Assembly (NCBI RefSeq): GCF_964019925.1
Contig: NZ_OZ026470.1
Location: 186,001 to 250,000 of the forward strand
Length of the DNA: 64,000 nucleotides
Direction of reading: 5' to 3'
Source: Spiroplasma endosymbiont of Cantharis nigra
GTDB lineage: Bacteria > Bacillota_I > Bacilli_A > Mycoplasmatales > Mycoplasmataceae
Of the stretch, positions 1-11,959 are shown one piece after another. A program made the position numbers and the translations under genes. Position 1 is the stretch's first letter, and the number at the start of each line of letters is the position of its first letter. Under the pieces are notes generated by a model. That model did not search any database. It saw only the letters and a list, made by a program, of their open reading frames with translations, and was not told the origin of the DNA.

Positions 1-873
1 GAAGTAAAAAGAGACAATAAAAAGTATATAGAGTTATCCTTTGAAGGTAAAAAATTTTTAGAGGAATATTTAAAGGGGAATTTTGAAACTGCAAAAGAAA
101 ATTTTATATATTCCTTAATGAAAGTTTCTTATCCAAATGCTGCAACAAATGAAGTAAAATTATCTTTATTTCCTTTTAGAATCATTTTTAGAATTTTTCT
201 TGAAAAGAAAATTATCTCTAAAAGCGAAATGGATCATTCAATACCTTATATTACAAAAAAATCTGATATTGAAGAAATTTTAGCTAATAAATTTAATGAG
301 AAAAAAAAGTATGATAAATTCAGAACATGAGTTATTAATTCATTAGTTGACCTAAAAATTTTAAGTTTTGATGGTAATTTTTATTCATTATGCGAAAATA
401 CTAGAGATTATGTATTAAATTATATTGATTTTAAAGATGATTTAGATTTATATTTTTTTGATTCTTATATTAAAAATACATATATAGACAAATTAAATTA
501 CTATAATTATTCAAAAATTAAAAGAGATATAAAGCTTGTAAAACAAGTTTATGAGAGAGATAACTACAAGTGTTTTTTTTCAAAAGAGCATTTTTCATTT
601 TTTACAGAAGATGGAAATATGTACTTAGAGGCTCATCATATAATTCCGATATCTCTTACACCAATTTATAAAATAAAACTTGATCTACTAGAAAATATGA
701 TAAGCCTTTGTCCTAATTGTCACAAAAGTATGCACTATTCTGAAAATATCAACAAATATATGATGCTAGAAAAAATTAAGAAATTTGAAAATAGTTTTTT
801 TAAAGAAAATTTATATCTCATGGAAGATATACAAGATATCTACTTAAATAATTCATATTTAGGAAGAAAGTAA
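1..873 (+). CDS. HNH endonuclease, 5' end outside window
   Basis: The frame is open from base 1 to TAA at 871-873, reading TGA at 328-330 as Trp, so the start lies upstream. The last third carries an HNH-type nuclease module: a Cys in YKCFFSKEHF, then EAHHIIPIS (the two metal/catalytic histidines), then ENMISLCPNCHKSMHYS, whose CxxC and final His look like the zinc-supported beta-beta-alpha metal fold of McrA-like and type II restriction HNH enzymes. The upstream part matches nothing I recognise and may be the DNA-recognition domain. No methyltransferase is visible downstream, so it could be a modification-dependent enzyme or the second half of a restriction operon whose methylase lies to the left. 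The nuclease call is well supported; substrate and specificity are not. Confidence 0.75.
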
Positions 874-971
874 TAAAATTAATAGTAATGAGTTTATATG
901 ATTTGAAAAAACGTTTTTTTATTAGTAATCATATTATGTCAACTATAGAATAGATCTTTTATTATATTTAG

Positions 972-999
972 AACACCATGTTTTCATGGTGTTTCTTAT
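972..999 (+). terminator. Intrinsic terminator after HNH gene
   Basis: A perfect 9-bp stem (AACACCATG / CATGGTGTT) with a TTTT loop is followed by a short T-rich run. It lies about 100 nt after the HNH stop codon with no gene between. Confidence 0.7.
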
Positions 1000-1164
1000 A
1001 ATTTACCATTATTCTCTTAAAAATATAGAAATCTCCTTGTTTTTTCTAATAGATATACATATCCAAATATAAATCCAGTATTAAATATTTCATAATACTT
1101 TAGTATTCAAACTTATTATAACTATAAGGTAAGTATGTAACATTAGTTACAAATAATTCACTTT

Positions 1165-1257
1165 TTTTAGTCCTTTCATAAAACATCCATTTATTGATTA
1201 TAAAGGAGGACAAAGTCGCTTGTTAATATGTAGGGACATAATCGCTTATTACTCATA
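1165..1257 (-). mobile_element. Fossil end of ISNCY-like insertion sequence
   Basis: About 90 nt match the right-hand end of the IS found whole at 19047-20484: the 'cctttcataaaacatccatttattgattataaagga' type block (transposase start region, minus strand) followed by GTAGGGACATAATCGCTTAT. The rest of the element is gone. Confidence 0.8.
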
Positions 1258-2157
1258 TTAAACTTTATTAGAATGTTATCAAATGTAGATAAATTTGTTT
1301 TTTTATTATAAAATATTTATACGTTCTAAAGTAAAATATTTTAAAGAATAAAAACTAAAAATAATTTCTAATTACTGAAATTAAAGAAAAAAAGATTAAA
1401 AAATATTTTTTTCAACCTAATTTAATAGAAAACAGAAAAGCTTTAGAATTTGGAGTGAGGTTAATACTTTTAATTCCACCAAAAGTACCAAAATAAGAAT
1501 GGTAATTTTATATTAATAGGTAAAGAATTATGTATTTTAAAAAAATACAAATAGTGTATGAAATAGGTAAAAAACATGAAATAAGTATCTTTATTTTGTA
1601 GAATCGGGGTTCAAAACTTTTTAAATTATATTGGAGAGGGTGTTTTTTTTAGGACAAGAATTATTTGAAAATAGATCTAAGTTTTATAAAAATAGTGAGG
1701 TTATTATTGTAGATATTACTAATAAAAAAAATTATAATAAATTTATAAATAAAAGTAAAAAATATTATCTTGATTTATTAAAGGCAAATCTACCCTATTA
1801 GTGTAAGTTAACTGCCGTAAAATAAAATTAAGAGATAAAAGAAATGAATTATTCCTGTATGTAATTGAAAAAATTCTTGATATTAATTCGACTATATTTT
1901 TTAGAAAATATCGAACCTTTTTAAAAGTAAAAATATTTTATGAAAACAAACTCCAAAAAATTATAGATATAATATCATGTTAATTATCAAATCTATATCA
2001 TATTTATATCTATAACTTTTTGGAAATAATGAGATTATAAATATACCAGATAATTGAAAAAATTCTAATTGTATAGTGAAAATTTTGTAAGAAAAATAAT
2101 TGGTGAGTGGATCTATACCACCATTAATGACTAAAAGAATTATAGAGGTATTAATAA
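1258..2157. other. Gene-free decayed stretch
   Basis: No intact gene is visible. A short open stretch at 1651-1800 (+) reads GQELFENRSKFYKNSEV... and stops; another at about 1810-1980 is interrupted. They look like pieces of a dead gene, but I cannot name it. The last ~100 nt hold the upstream region of the GHKL-TIR gene, whose start has no strong Shine-Dalgarno (TAGAGGT at 2141-2147 is the best candidate). Confidence 0.5.
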
Positions 2158-4221
2158 ATGATAACTAAAAAAGCTAAGTATGGAATTAATTATCCAATGC
2201 TTAAAGAAATAGGCAGAATGCAATATTCAAACTATATAAATGCAATTAGTGAGCTTGTAGCTAATTCAATAGATGCTGATTCAAAAAATATTTATATTTT
2301 TATTAAAAAGAATAAAAATTTAAAAGGGGAAATAAGAATTGTCGATGATGGATTTGGTATGAGCGAAAATTTTATTTTAGAAAATTATGTAAAAATAGGT
2401 TTCAAGAAAAGAAAAAATGACTTATATAGAGATAAAAAAACTATGGGGAGAAAAGGAGTTGGAAAATTAGCTGCACTTTATCTAAGCGATAATTTTATAT
2501 TAACTTCAAAAACTGAAAAGGATTCTAAATTAAGCACTTGAGAGTTTATTTATGAAAAAAATAAACAGAATAATATTGAGGAAGAACCTACATTAAATAA
2601 TATTGATAACAATAAATACAAATTTAAAATTGAATCAGATCTTAATTTTAAATCAGGAACAGAAATATTTATGAGAAATGTGGATTTCAATAAATTTGAC
2701 GTCGATAAAGTAAAAGAATTAAAAAATAGCTTAACTAAAATGTTTACATTAGAAGGACTTAAAGAAATTAATTTAATGTTTTGTTTAGAACATTTTGATC
2801 CAAAAAAAAGTGAATGCTTGAAATTAGAGAAGACAATTGATTTTGAAAGGCTTATTAAAGTTAACTATATAAATATTAATGAGAAATTTAATAGCCAAAT
2901 TACAAAATTTAACGAGCAAGAATTTTCCTTAAAGGCAGAAGAAATTAAACTTGACAAAGAGATAATTACAGATGACTTAGTTTCTCAAAAAGTGACTCTG
3001 AAAAAAGAATCAATAAATTTAAATGATGACTCAAATTTTGTAAAAATTATGAATGAAGATATTAAAAATGTTGAACTTGATGAATCAGATGGTTATCAGG
3101 ATATTAAAGCAGATAATATTAAAATTAAAGGTTGAATTGGAATTGTTGACTCCATAAATAAAAAGGCTTGAAATGAAAAAAAATGTCAACCTTTTGAAAA
3201 CAAAATTAGATTATATATTAATAAAAAACTAGCTTATGAAAATATATTGGACTACAAACCTAAGAATCAGGTATTTGAGAAATATATTGAAGGTGAAATA
3301 GAGTTTGATCTTTTAGATGATTCTAATTATATAGATATAACAACTACTAATAGACAGGATTTAAATAAGGAAGACCCGAGATTTGTTAGATTATACGATT
3401 TAGTTAAATACATTATTAGTGATTTAGTTAAATTTAGAATTAACTCAGTTCAAAAAATAGAAAAAGAAAATAAAATAAAGAAAGATAAAATTGTTAGCAA
3501 TATAAAAAATAACATAATAACCAATGTTTCTAGTCATATTGAAAGTGATGTAACAAAAAAAATAGTATCTGATGTTTTAAATAGAGATTTAATAGGAGAT
3601 ATTTTAAAAAAGGAATCTAAAATATTTATTTCACATTCTAGTCAAGATAAGTGATTTGGAGATTTTTTAAGGGATATGTTAATATACTTTGGTTTAAAAA
3701 GAGAGGAATTATATTATACATCCGATGAAGGAATCAGTGAATATAAACCAAAAACTAATATTTATGATGATATGAGAGAAATTTTAAAAGATAAAAAAAC
3801 TTATATTTTATATTTAGTTACTGAAAATTTTTTAGGAATAACCGATGAGACTAAACATAAAAGTCAGGTTACTCTATTTGAAGCAGGAGCTGGATGAGTA
3901 CTAAAATATGAGGATAATTCATATACGCTGCTTGGTGATTATGATAGTATTGAAAAATATTTAAAGCCTATTAATAGAGTACATGATACATCAAATTTCA
4001 TTGCTAATAATAATTTAATTAAAATGAGCTTAAATTTTTTTAATAAGCATCTTCTGAATTTTTTTAATGATTTATTTAAACATATAAATCAAAATAGAAA
4101 ATTAATAGGGGAAAAAGAAATCCCCACATTAGTTTTTGCTAAGAATGAAAAAGATAAAGTATATCAAAAAATTGAGAAATTTTGAAATGGATATATTAAA
4201 AATAAAAGATTAAAAAAATAA
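2158..4221 (+). CDS. GHKL (Hsp90/MutL/MORC-like) ATPase fused to C-terminal TIR domain
   Basis: 687 residues in table 4. The N-terminus is a GHKL ATPase: N-box ISELVANSIDAD (Glu32, Asn36, Asp39), then IRIVDDGFGMS (Mg/ATP-binding DxGxG, about residues 58-68), then KTMGRKGVGKLAAL (the G2 lid, about 89-103). The middle (about 170-470) is charged and probably helical, without a domain I recognise. Near residue 488 a TIR domain begins with KIFISHSSQDKWFGDFL, and a conserved acidic position follows in VTLFEAGAGWVL (about residue 578), where the NADase glutamate of enzymatic TIRs lies. GHKL domains dimerise on ATP binding; enzymatic TIR domains cleave NAD+ or make signalling nucleotides. The inferred role is an antiphage sensor/effector in which ATP-driven dimerisation or DNA clamping activates the TIR. 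It is followed after 17 nt by an MrcB-like gene, probably in one operon. An Hsp90-type chaperone is unlikely because of the TIR fusion and island context. Confidence 0.82.
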
Positions 4222-4238
4222 TATAGGAGTATAACAAT

Positions 4239-5390
4239 ATGATTTGAGAAAAAATTTTAAAATTTAATAAGGAGTTTAAAAGCATTTCTGGTTTAAAGCC
4301 GTTATTAAAAGTAAATGACCAAAAAACTCTTGAAGTAAAAAAAATACTGAAATCCATTGCAGAGGAAATAATGCTGTTTTTTAATTTAGATAAAAATAAA
4401 ATAAATTTATCAATAGGCCAAGGGAATATTACTTTCACTCCATGAATTGGAATAGATGAAACAAATGACTTATTTATGACTATAATTTTTTATCCAATAG
4501 AAGATGGACTAACAATAAATATTTGCCAAAAAACAGAAAAACTTACAAAAAATAAAGAAGGTAAGCAGCTGCTTATAAAAAATAGAGAAGTATTGAGTAA
4601 TTATTTAAATAATAGCTTTAAAGATTTAAATTGAAAAAATTCTTATCCAAAGTCATTTGAAGAAAATAAATGAGATAGAGGGGCGAGTTATTCAAAAAGT
4701 TCACCAATTTCTATATTTCTAAATATTGAAAAATCTAATTTTGAAGAATTTAATAATTATTTTTTAAAAGTAAAAAATTTCTTTGATTTTATTAAGAAAG
4801 ATTGAAAGTTTAAATTTGCAACTCCCGATAACTATATCGATATTTTTTCAAAGGAATCTAAAAAGGATTATAACGATGTGTTTGATGTAATTGATAAATA
4901 TTACTCTTATAGTTTTTTTGAATCAAAAGATATCTTACTAAATTTAAAGGAGTTTGATATGGAAAATACAAAAAAAGCAAACTATAATGGAATTAATAGA
5001 TTAAAGCATAAAGAAATTTTAAATAATAAAGTCCTAAATGGAGATAAAGCTGAAGATCATGTTGTTTTTTTTGAAAAAAAAAGTCTTATAAATGAAAATA
5101 GATTAGATCTCGCGAAAATGGTAAGAAAACTTGATACAGATGGTGACGGTTTTGATGTTTTAAGTTATTTTCCTGATGGAAAAATAAAAAGAATAGAGGT
5201 AAAATCATCTAAGAATGTTAAAAATAAAACCATTTACATAAGTCAAAGAGAATGAGAACTTTTTGAAAGTGCAAAATCAATAATTTACTATGTAAATGAG
5301 AGTCATAGACAGGTTAAAATAATAAAATTTAAATATCCAGATTTTAATAAAAAAAATTTAATTCCCACTTTATATAAAATCAATTTTTAA
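4239..5390 (+). CDS. MrcB-N-like (DUF3578) DNA-binding protein with C-terminal DUF3883 domain
   Basis: 383 residues; the ATG at 4239 follows an AGGAG site (4226-4230). Residues about 60-100 contain INLSIGQGNITFTPWIGID followed by a strand-rich segment, the signature of the MrcB/DUF3578 N-terminal domain of modification-dependent restriction proteins ('GxGNxxxxPWIxI'). The C-terminus (about residues 295-375) has DTDGDGFDVLSYF...IKRIEVKSSK...ISQREWELF...YYVNE, the DUF3883 pattern, a PD-(D/E)xK-like fold whose D...ExK residues can be seen as GFDV and IEVK. An effector nuclease or DNA-sensing role is therefore plausible. It follows the GHKL-TIR gene closely and most likely acts with it, perhaps recognising modified or foreign DNA while the TIR kills the cell. 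No GTPase (McrB AAA+) gene is present. The domain calls rest on motif recognition only. Confidence 0.72.
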
Positions 5391-5403
5391 AAAAATGTGT
5401 GGA

Positions 5404-6835
5404 TAATAAGCCATTATGTCTCAAAATACAAGTTTTATCTAATAAGTAGATCTTGTGTTTTCTCTTTTCTATCAAAAAAAATCAGTTTGTTGCTTTTCAA
5501 AGAGACTCAATTTTGGGTATTTTAGTAATTTCAAATTTCTCATTAGATAATGTTTTTATACTTATATGTGAGCAATTATCTCCCACTTGAATAAAATTGT
5601 AGATGTCATTTCTAATTAACTCATAATTTCTTTATTACTAGTTTCAATAATCATTACTTTTAACTTTGGTTTAAAGTAATTGGAGTAAAACCTTCAAATA
5701 TAAATCACTTATCTTTTGTAAAACTAATACTGTGGCCATTATCAATAATTCTTTCACTTCGATAAGAGAAAACAATATCCTCCTCTTTAACAAATTTTCT
5801 AGTTACTGATTCTAATTATCTAAAGGTATTGAGAAATCTTTATTGTATTCCTAAATAAGATGGAGTAAATAATTATTTAATTGTTTAAGATTTTTCAAAT
5901 CTAAGAGTCTAATTATTTGAGGCCTTCTTCTTTGTAATGTTCCAAAAAATTTCTCAGCTAAAGCTTTTTCTGAGGTATAGAAGTTATTTTTGTACTTACT
6001 TCAAGAAAGTGGAAAGTAAATGGCAATTGTGCATTGAAACATTATCCCCAAAATGGTCTCAATTATTTTTACTACTAAAAACGTTTCGATTATCACTAAC
6101 ATTTAATTTTGGTAAGCCATAATGTTTAAAGGTTTTTTTATAAATATTATAATAACTCTTAGTAGTTTTTTGCTCCTTGAAATAACCTCCCAAAGTCCTT
6201 TTACTAGATTTATCAATTACAATATGTAAATGACATTTTAAGTTTTTAATTCACTGATGATTTGAAGATCAGTTTCATAGATTTCTTCAAATTTTCTAAT
6301 TTTTTTTTGCCTAGGATGAGGTTTGCTTGTTATAATTGAATTTAAAAGATACTCGCTTGTTAAATTTTCTTGGTTTTGTCCTTTAAATTTTTACCAATAT
6401 CTTTTTTTGTTTTTCTGTTAAAAGCCTAAATTAAGATATTTCTTCTATTAATATTTGTCTGACTGCAGAGTAACTTATTTTACTTTCTCAGTTTAATTCT
6501 TAATAATTTTTAATACTAAAGTCATAATATTTAGTTTGAAATAATTTTATTATTGCATGTTTAAAGAGTGCTAAATTTAATTGTTATTTTACGAATAAAA
6601 AACTTATTTTCAAGCTTTTGATATTTTTTAAGTTTTTGTCATGTGTGTCTAAAACTATAACCTAATTTATAGGTTATATTTTTAAGAGATTCTTTCTTAA
6701 AGATAGTTCCTTAATTAATCTTAGTTGTTTTTGTTTCATCTCATTTAATAGTAATTCTTTCATAAAACCTCAATTTATTAACCATAAAGAAGGATAAATT
6801 TGCTTGTTAATATATAGGGAAATAACAGATTATTA
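5404..6835 (-). mobile_element. Full-length but decayed ISNCY (IS1202-like) element
   Basis: The ends are TAATAAGCCATTAT (5404-5417) and, as reverse complement, TAATAATCTGTTAT (6822-6835). The inside is a minus-strand transposase broken by many stops and frameshifts; segments equivalent to the copy at 19047-20484 can be followed along the whole length (e.g. the reverse strand of 5890-6130 reads as the VERTFGTLQRR / SDNRNVFSS region with errors). No intact coding capacity remains. It fills the gap between the GHKL-TIR cassette and the Z1 cassette. Confidence 0.85.
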
Positions 6836-6924
6836 CTCATATTTAACATAACTTTTTTTATTCATATAAAAAAATAAAAAATATATAGTGTTATAATTAA
6901 ATCAGTTATAAAAGGAAAATATCA

Positions 6925-8661
6925 ATGGAAATTAAAAAATTATCTGCACTTCATTTATTATTGTCTAATTCGCAATTTGTAATACCGACTTTTCAAAGAC
7001 AATATAGATGAGGCTTAGTTCAACTTGAACAATTTATTGAGGCATTAGAAATTATTAGAAAAAAAGATATTGACGAATATTTTATTGGAAGCATTATATT
7101 TTCTGAAAGACCAAGTAAATTAATTGTATTAGATGGTCAACAAAGGCTTACTACAATGTTTATATATACAGTAGCTTTTTCAAATTTTTATAAAAAGCAT
7201 AATAGTTTATTATGAGATGAAAATAATTTATTTAATTTAGATAATAAAATAAGATTTATTAATAATAAAATTAAATTGGAATCATTAGATGATGATAAAA
7301 TTTTTTTATCTCAGTTATTCAATAATGAAATAAATGAGTTAGCTAATAATAAAATTGCAAAAGCATACATATTTTTCATAAATTATTTTCAAAAAAATAT
7401 TAGTTCTATCGATGAGCTCAATTTTCTCAATCTATTTAATAAATTATCTATAGCATTTATAAAAATTGCTGATTCAAAAATGGACCAATTAACTTTTGAA
7501 TCAATTAACTCAACTGGAAAAGCGTTATCTTTAACTGATCTAGTGAGAAATTTTATATTAATGGGTTATAAAGATCCCGTTACTCAACATTTAATAAAAA
7601 CTGAAAAATGAGATATCTGATCTAAATTATTAGGTGAAAAAATGGATGATTTTTTAATTAAATTAGTAACAATATGATCTGGTAAACAACCTTCAGTAAA
7701 TTCACAAAAAGATGGAGAGAAAATGCAAAATAATTATAGAGAAATTTATGATTTATTTAAAAAATATTCTTATGAAAAATTTAAAAATAATTATGATAAT
7801 TTAATTTTTGATATTCACTTATATGTAACTTCATATTTAATTATATTAAAGGGAAAATTTGAGGGTATTTTTTCAAAGAAATTTGAAAGAGATACAATAA
7901 ATTTAAAATCATTCAACTCGTTTAATATTACAGGATATCTGCAAATTTATTTAGTAAAAAAGATGCTAATGGAGTCAATTTCAAATGAGGAACTTGAAAG
8001 ATATACAAATTTGATAGCAAATTTTTATATAAGAAGAATTGTATTATTACCATCTTCAGGAACAAAGGATATTCAACGAAAATTTCCTTTAATTGTTAAA
8101 AAGTTGAGAGATAATGAGGATGTTTATAGATCATGTATAAATTATGAAAGTATTTTAAAAAAAGAACTATTTACTTCAAATAGTGAGAATCAAAATGCTG
8201 AAAATAATTATGAAATTTTAAAACAAAATAAATTATATGATTTCTCTGATTTGAGCTTAACAAAAGAATTAATATCAAAATATTATTTAGACAAAAGTAA
8301 TTTTAATTATAATAATAAATCTGATGAACTTTATGAAGACTTTCTATTATTTAAATCTTTAACTAATGGAATTATTAAAAATAAAATTATATCTAGTTCT
8401 GAAAAGAAGGATTTGGGTCTAGTTGAACCAGAGCAAGTTATAAAAATAGAAAGAATGATTGGAAGTTTTTTTGTATTTGATGAGAAGCCCAAAAAGGGTC
8501 AAAAATATGAAAATAATATTCCTTTACTTACTTTAAATTATTTAAAAAATTCAATGAAATATGAAGATATTGTTAAAATTGATAAGAATTTATTTGAAAA
8601 TAGATCAAATAAAATAATTGAGCATTTTTTGGAACAATATCCATACCCTGAGGAGGAATAA
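6925..8661 (+). CDS. DUF262 (GmrSD/ParB-like) domain protein
   Basis: 578 residues with table 4. The ATG at 6925 follows AAAGGAAA. The N-terminus contains FVIPTFQRQYRWG and LIVLDGQQRLTTM, the two hallmark motifs of DUF262, the ParB-like nucleotide-binding domain of the GmrS half of type IV restriction enzymes. LTFESINSTGKALSLTDLVRNFI fits the rest of that domain. The C-terminal part has the general shape of DUF1524 (IGSFF...IPLLTLNYLKNSM...ENRSNKIIEHFLE), but I do not see the His-Asn-His nuclease residues, so nuclease activity is doubtful. It is the first gene of a tight operon; the next ATG begins 3 nt after its stop, with the GGAGG ribosome site inside its last codons. Likely role: NTP-dependent sensor of foreign or modified DNA working with the downstream GHKL and Z1 proteins. 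Confidence 0.8.
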
Positions 8662-8664
8662 AAA

Positions 8665-10530
8665 ATGGACAGAAGTGGTGGATTAAATTTAGCTGGACTT
8701 TTAAAAACATTTACAACTGATAATTATTTTCTAATAACAACTATTGGAGAATTTATTGATAATTCAATTTCTGCATGTCAAATTGCAAATCTTAAGGAAT
8801 TACACTTTGAAATGATAGTGGATTATGAAGCAGAAAAAATATTTTTTATGGATAACGGTCCTGGAATTGAATCAAAAGATATTAAAAATAAATGAATTCT
8901 TTTTAATAAATATGATCAACTTGATAATATAGGTTTTAATAGAAAGCATGTCGGTTTTAAAAGGGGAGGATTTTGATTAGGGAAAAAAATAGAGTTATAT
9001 ACAAAAACATTATTATCTGAAAGTGGAACATATTTGGATATTGATGAAATTATATCAAAAGAAAATGATAGTTTTTCTATTGAAAAATGTATGGAAATTC
9101 AAGAAATTAATAATCAAAATTTGGTAATATTTAGAAATTTAATTAGTAAAATTTCTAAGCATGGAACTGGTACAATTTTTGCAATCTCAAAAAGTTATTT
9201 TGAATCTGCAAAAACTTTTAATGATAAAATTTTTCCATTAAAAAATTCATTCAAAATTGATGGTAAATATAAAGATAATAATATTTTGTTATTTCTTTAC
9301 TTGAAATATTATAAGTTTATTGAAGGAAATGAGAATTTAAAATTAAATATTGAAATAAGAACTACAGTTAAAGATCAAAAATTGTCTATATCAAAAAAAG
9401 ATTTAAAGCTTGGGAATTATATTTTTAATAAGGAGGACTTTTTAAACCAGTTTGCAAATTTTGATTTTGATGCTTTGGAAAAAAAATATTCAGACTTCTA
9501 TGGAACAAATGTTCAAGAGGAGTATTTAAATACGTTTGGAATAAATATTGAAAAAATTATAGAGGATCTTAAAAAGGGTATTGCATCTTGAAAATTTAAA
9601 ATGCCATATCACTCTATGAGAGGTGAAAGCAAGACGGAATTGCTAGATGTAAGCTTTTCATTTCTAAATAATAAATACATTGAGGAATTCTCTGTACAAG
9701 ATATTTTTTCTGGAATTGTATTGATGCAAGATGGAAGAGCGATAAATATGGGAAATTATAATAAAAAAAATCCAAGCACAAGTGTTTTCTCAAGAATTAG
9801 TCAGAAAATAATTGGCTTTAATAGAACTGGAGATTATGTAACTCTTGATAAATATTGAACAGCTGAAATTAATTTGGATACAGATAATGAAATTCTATCA
9901 AGAGAATTTCAACCTATTGATGATAAAAGCAAGTTTGCTAATTCAGAAGTAATTCAAGATATTACAAAAGCATTCTCTGATTTTATATCAAGCAAATTAT
10001 TATTAAATCAAATTGGTAATGAAATAGTTGATCATCAAAGATCAGAAAGTAATAGAGTATCTTCATCAAAATCTAAAAAAAATTTAAAAATAAACTCTAT
10101 AACTATTAATAGTGAAAAGGAAATTGTTTCAAATAACATAGAAAAATTTATAAAAAAAAGTGAAGTTAAAATTGGTATTTCTGAAAAGTCATCGAAGGAT
10201 AAAAAATATTTTACTTTACTAAATAAGACACTAAAGTTTAGATTTGAATTTACAAATAAACAGAGTAAGATGATTGATTTTAAGTATAGTTTTGATAGGG
10301 TTATAGGAGAAAACTCATTGTTAATAACTTATAATTTGAATTGCCATTTTTTTAATAAATCAAAAAATTTGGAAGAAATTTATTATAAAACTGCTTTTAT
10401 GATGAGTATACAAATTGCTGAAGAATTATATTTAAATCTTCAAACTTTTGAAACTAACTCTAGAGCAGAGCAAGAAACACAACATTTTATAAATAAACTT
10501 TTAGTATTTAAGGAATATTCATATGAATAA
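8665..10530 (+). CDS. MutL/MORC-like GHKL ATPase
   Basis: 621 residues. GHKL motifs: TTIGEFIDNSISAC (Glu and Asn of the N-box), IFFMDNGPGI (DxGxG), and HVGFKRGGFWLGKKI (lid glycines). The remainder is long and without a named domain; it lacks the TIR found in the other GHKL protein of this window. Families of this type with a neighbouring Z1 gene were predicted from comparative genomics as MutL/MORC-related restriction components and later assigned to antiviral Mza-type systems. The gene overlaps the Z1 gene by 8 nt (10523-10530), strong evidence of translational coupling. Expected role: ATP-gated DNA clamp or scaffold. Good confidence for the ATPase, moderate for the defence role. Confidence 0.82.
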
Positions 10531-11959
10531 GGTTTGGGAAATTGATTTAAATTTTTTTAAAAAAAAATTAAAAAATAACAGTACACAATTACCAGAATAT
10601 ATAAAAAGTGATTTAGTAAATGGAATAATAGAAAAATTAAAGGGAACTAATAATTTTTCTAACAATTATTTTGAAAATATTGTTGAAACTAATTTGAAAA
10701 GAATAGATAATGCTATCAATAATATATTTAATAATAAAAAAGGACTACTAATTTTTGGAAAAGTTCAATCTGGTAAAACTATTAACTCAATCTTTACCAC
10801 CGCAATGTTATTTGATAAGGGATATGATATAGTTATTTTATTATGTGGAACAACTAATATTTTAAAAAAACAAAACTCTGATAGATTTGAAGAGTTTAAA
10901 TTTCATTTTAATGATAATGGTTTTATTAAAATGAAAACATTAGCAGATAAAAACATAGTATCTTTTATTGATGATATTGGAAATAGGAACTTTAAATCAA
11001 AAATTTTTATACCAATATTAAAAGAGAAAACTAATTTAGAAAATTTAATTAATATAGTAAACACATCTGTTTTTATCAATAAATGCAAAATTGCTATAAT
11101 TGATGATGAGTCAGATATTGCAAGTATTAATTATAATTTTATGGAAAAAGAACAAGAAGAAAGAAAAATTCCTGTTCTTATTAAAAACTTGTTAAGTAAA
11201 GTTGAAAATTCAAACTACATAGCTGTAACAGCAACTCCATACAATAATATTATTTTTAATAGACAAATAAAAGATGAGGGAATTAAAATTGATTATATTA
11301 TAGGATTAGAAAATGATCTAAATTATCATGGTTTTAATTTTTTTCATCAGAATAAGAGTAAATATATAATTGAAGTAAAAAATAAGGAAATGAAAAAAAA
11401 TATAATCTCACTTATTGAAATTTTTAAAGAAAATTATAATTCATATATTGAAAAAAAAGAAAATTTTTCTATTCTTATTAATACATCTGTTTCTACGACT
11501 GAACATTCAAAAATAAATAGGATTTTAAAAAAGGAACTTGAGATTTTATCTAAAGAATTAGACTTATTGAGTGATAATTACTCAATAAATATTTATAATT
11601 CAAAAAGTGAAGATGAGATATCTTTTTCCAAAAAATTTAACTTTATAATTGGGGGTAATTTACTAAGTAGAGGTATAACATTTCCAAATCTAGTTTTAGA
11701 GCTAATTACAAATTTTAATGAAGATGGATTTAACCCATCAACAATGATACAAAGGTGCAGGTGATTTGGATATAGAGATAAAGTTAAGGAAATAATTAAG
11801 ATATTAATGCCATCTGACCTATCTAAATTTTATAGTTGTATAAGAAATGTTGAAAATATGCTTTTTGAAGCAATTGGCAATGGCATAGAAGTAGATAATT
11901 CATTTGTAGAGAAATTAGCAGGAGAATTTGAAAGAGAAGGTATCAAGTGAAATGCATAA
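10523..11959 (+). CDS. Z1 domain superfamily-II helicase-like ATPase
   Basis: 478 residues in table 4 with every expected motif of the Z1 family: Walker A in GLLIFGKVQSGKTINS, DEAD-box-like IAIIDDESDIAS, motif III AVTATPYNN, and the family-specific FIIGGNLLSRGITFPNLVLE followed by MIQRCRWFGYRDK (arginine-finger motif VI). The typical Z1 protein is often longer at the N-terminus. It starts inside the end of the GHKL gene and overlaps the next gene by 8 nt, so the three are cotranslated. Probable function: ATP-dependent DNA remodelling or translocation in a MutL-Z1 defence complex. Confidence 0.88.

Noticed and set aside
1651-1800. Short open stretch with LFENRS similar to the end of the DUF262 protein
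   Set aside because: Only six residues agree; not enough to call it a DUF262 remnant.
10903-11088. Minus-strand frame inside the Z1 gene
   Set aside because: Fully inside conserved Z1 motifs on the other strand; a chance reading.
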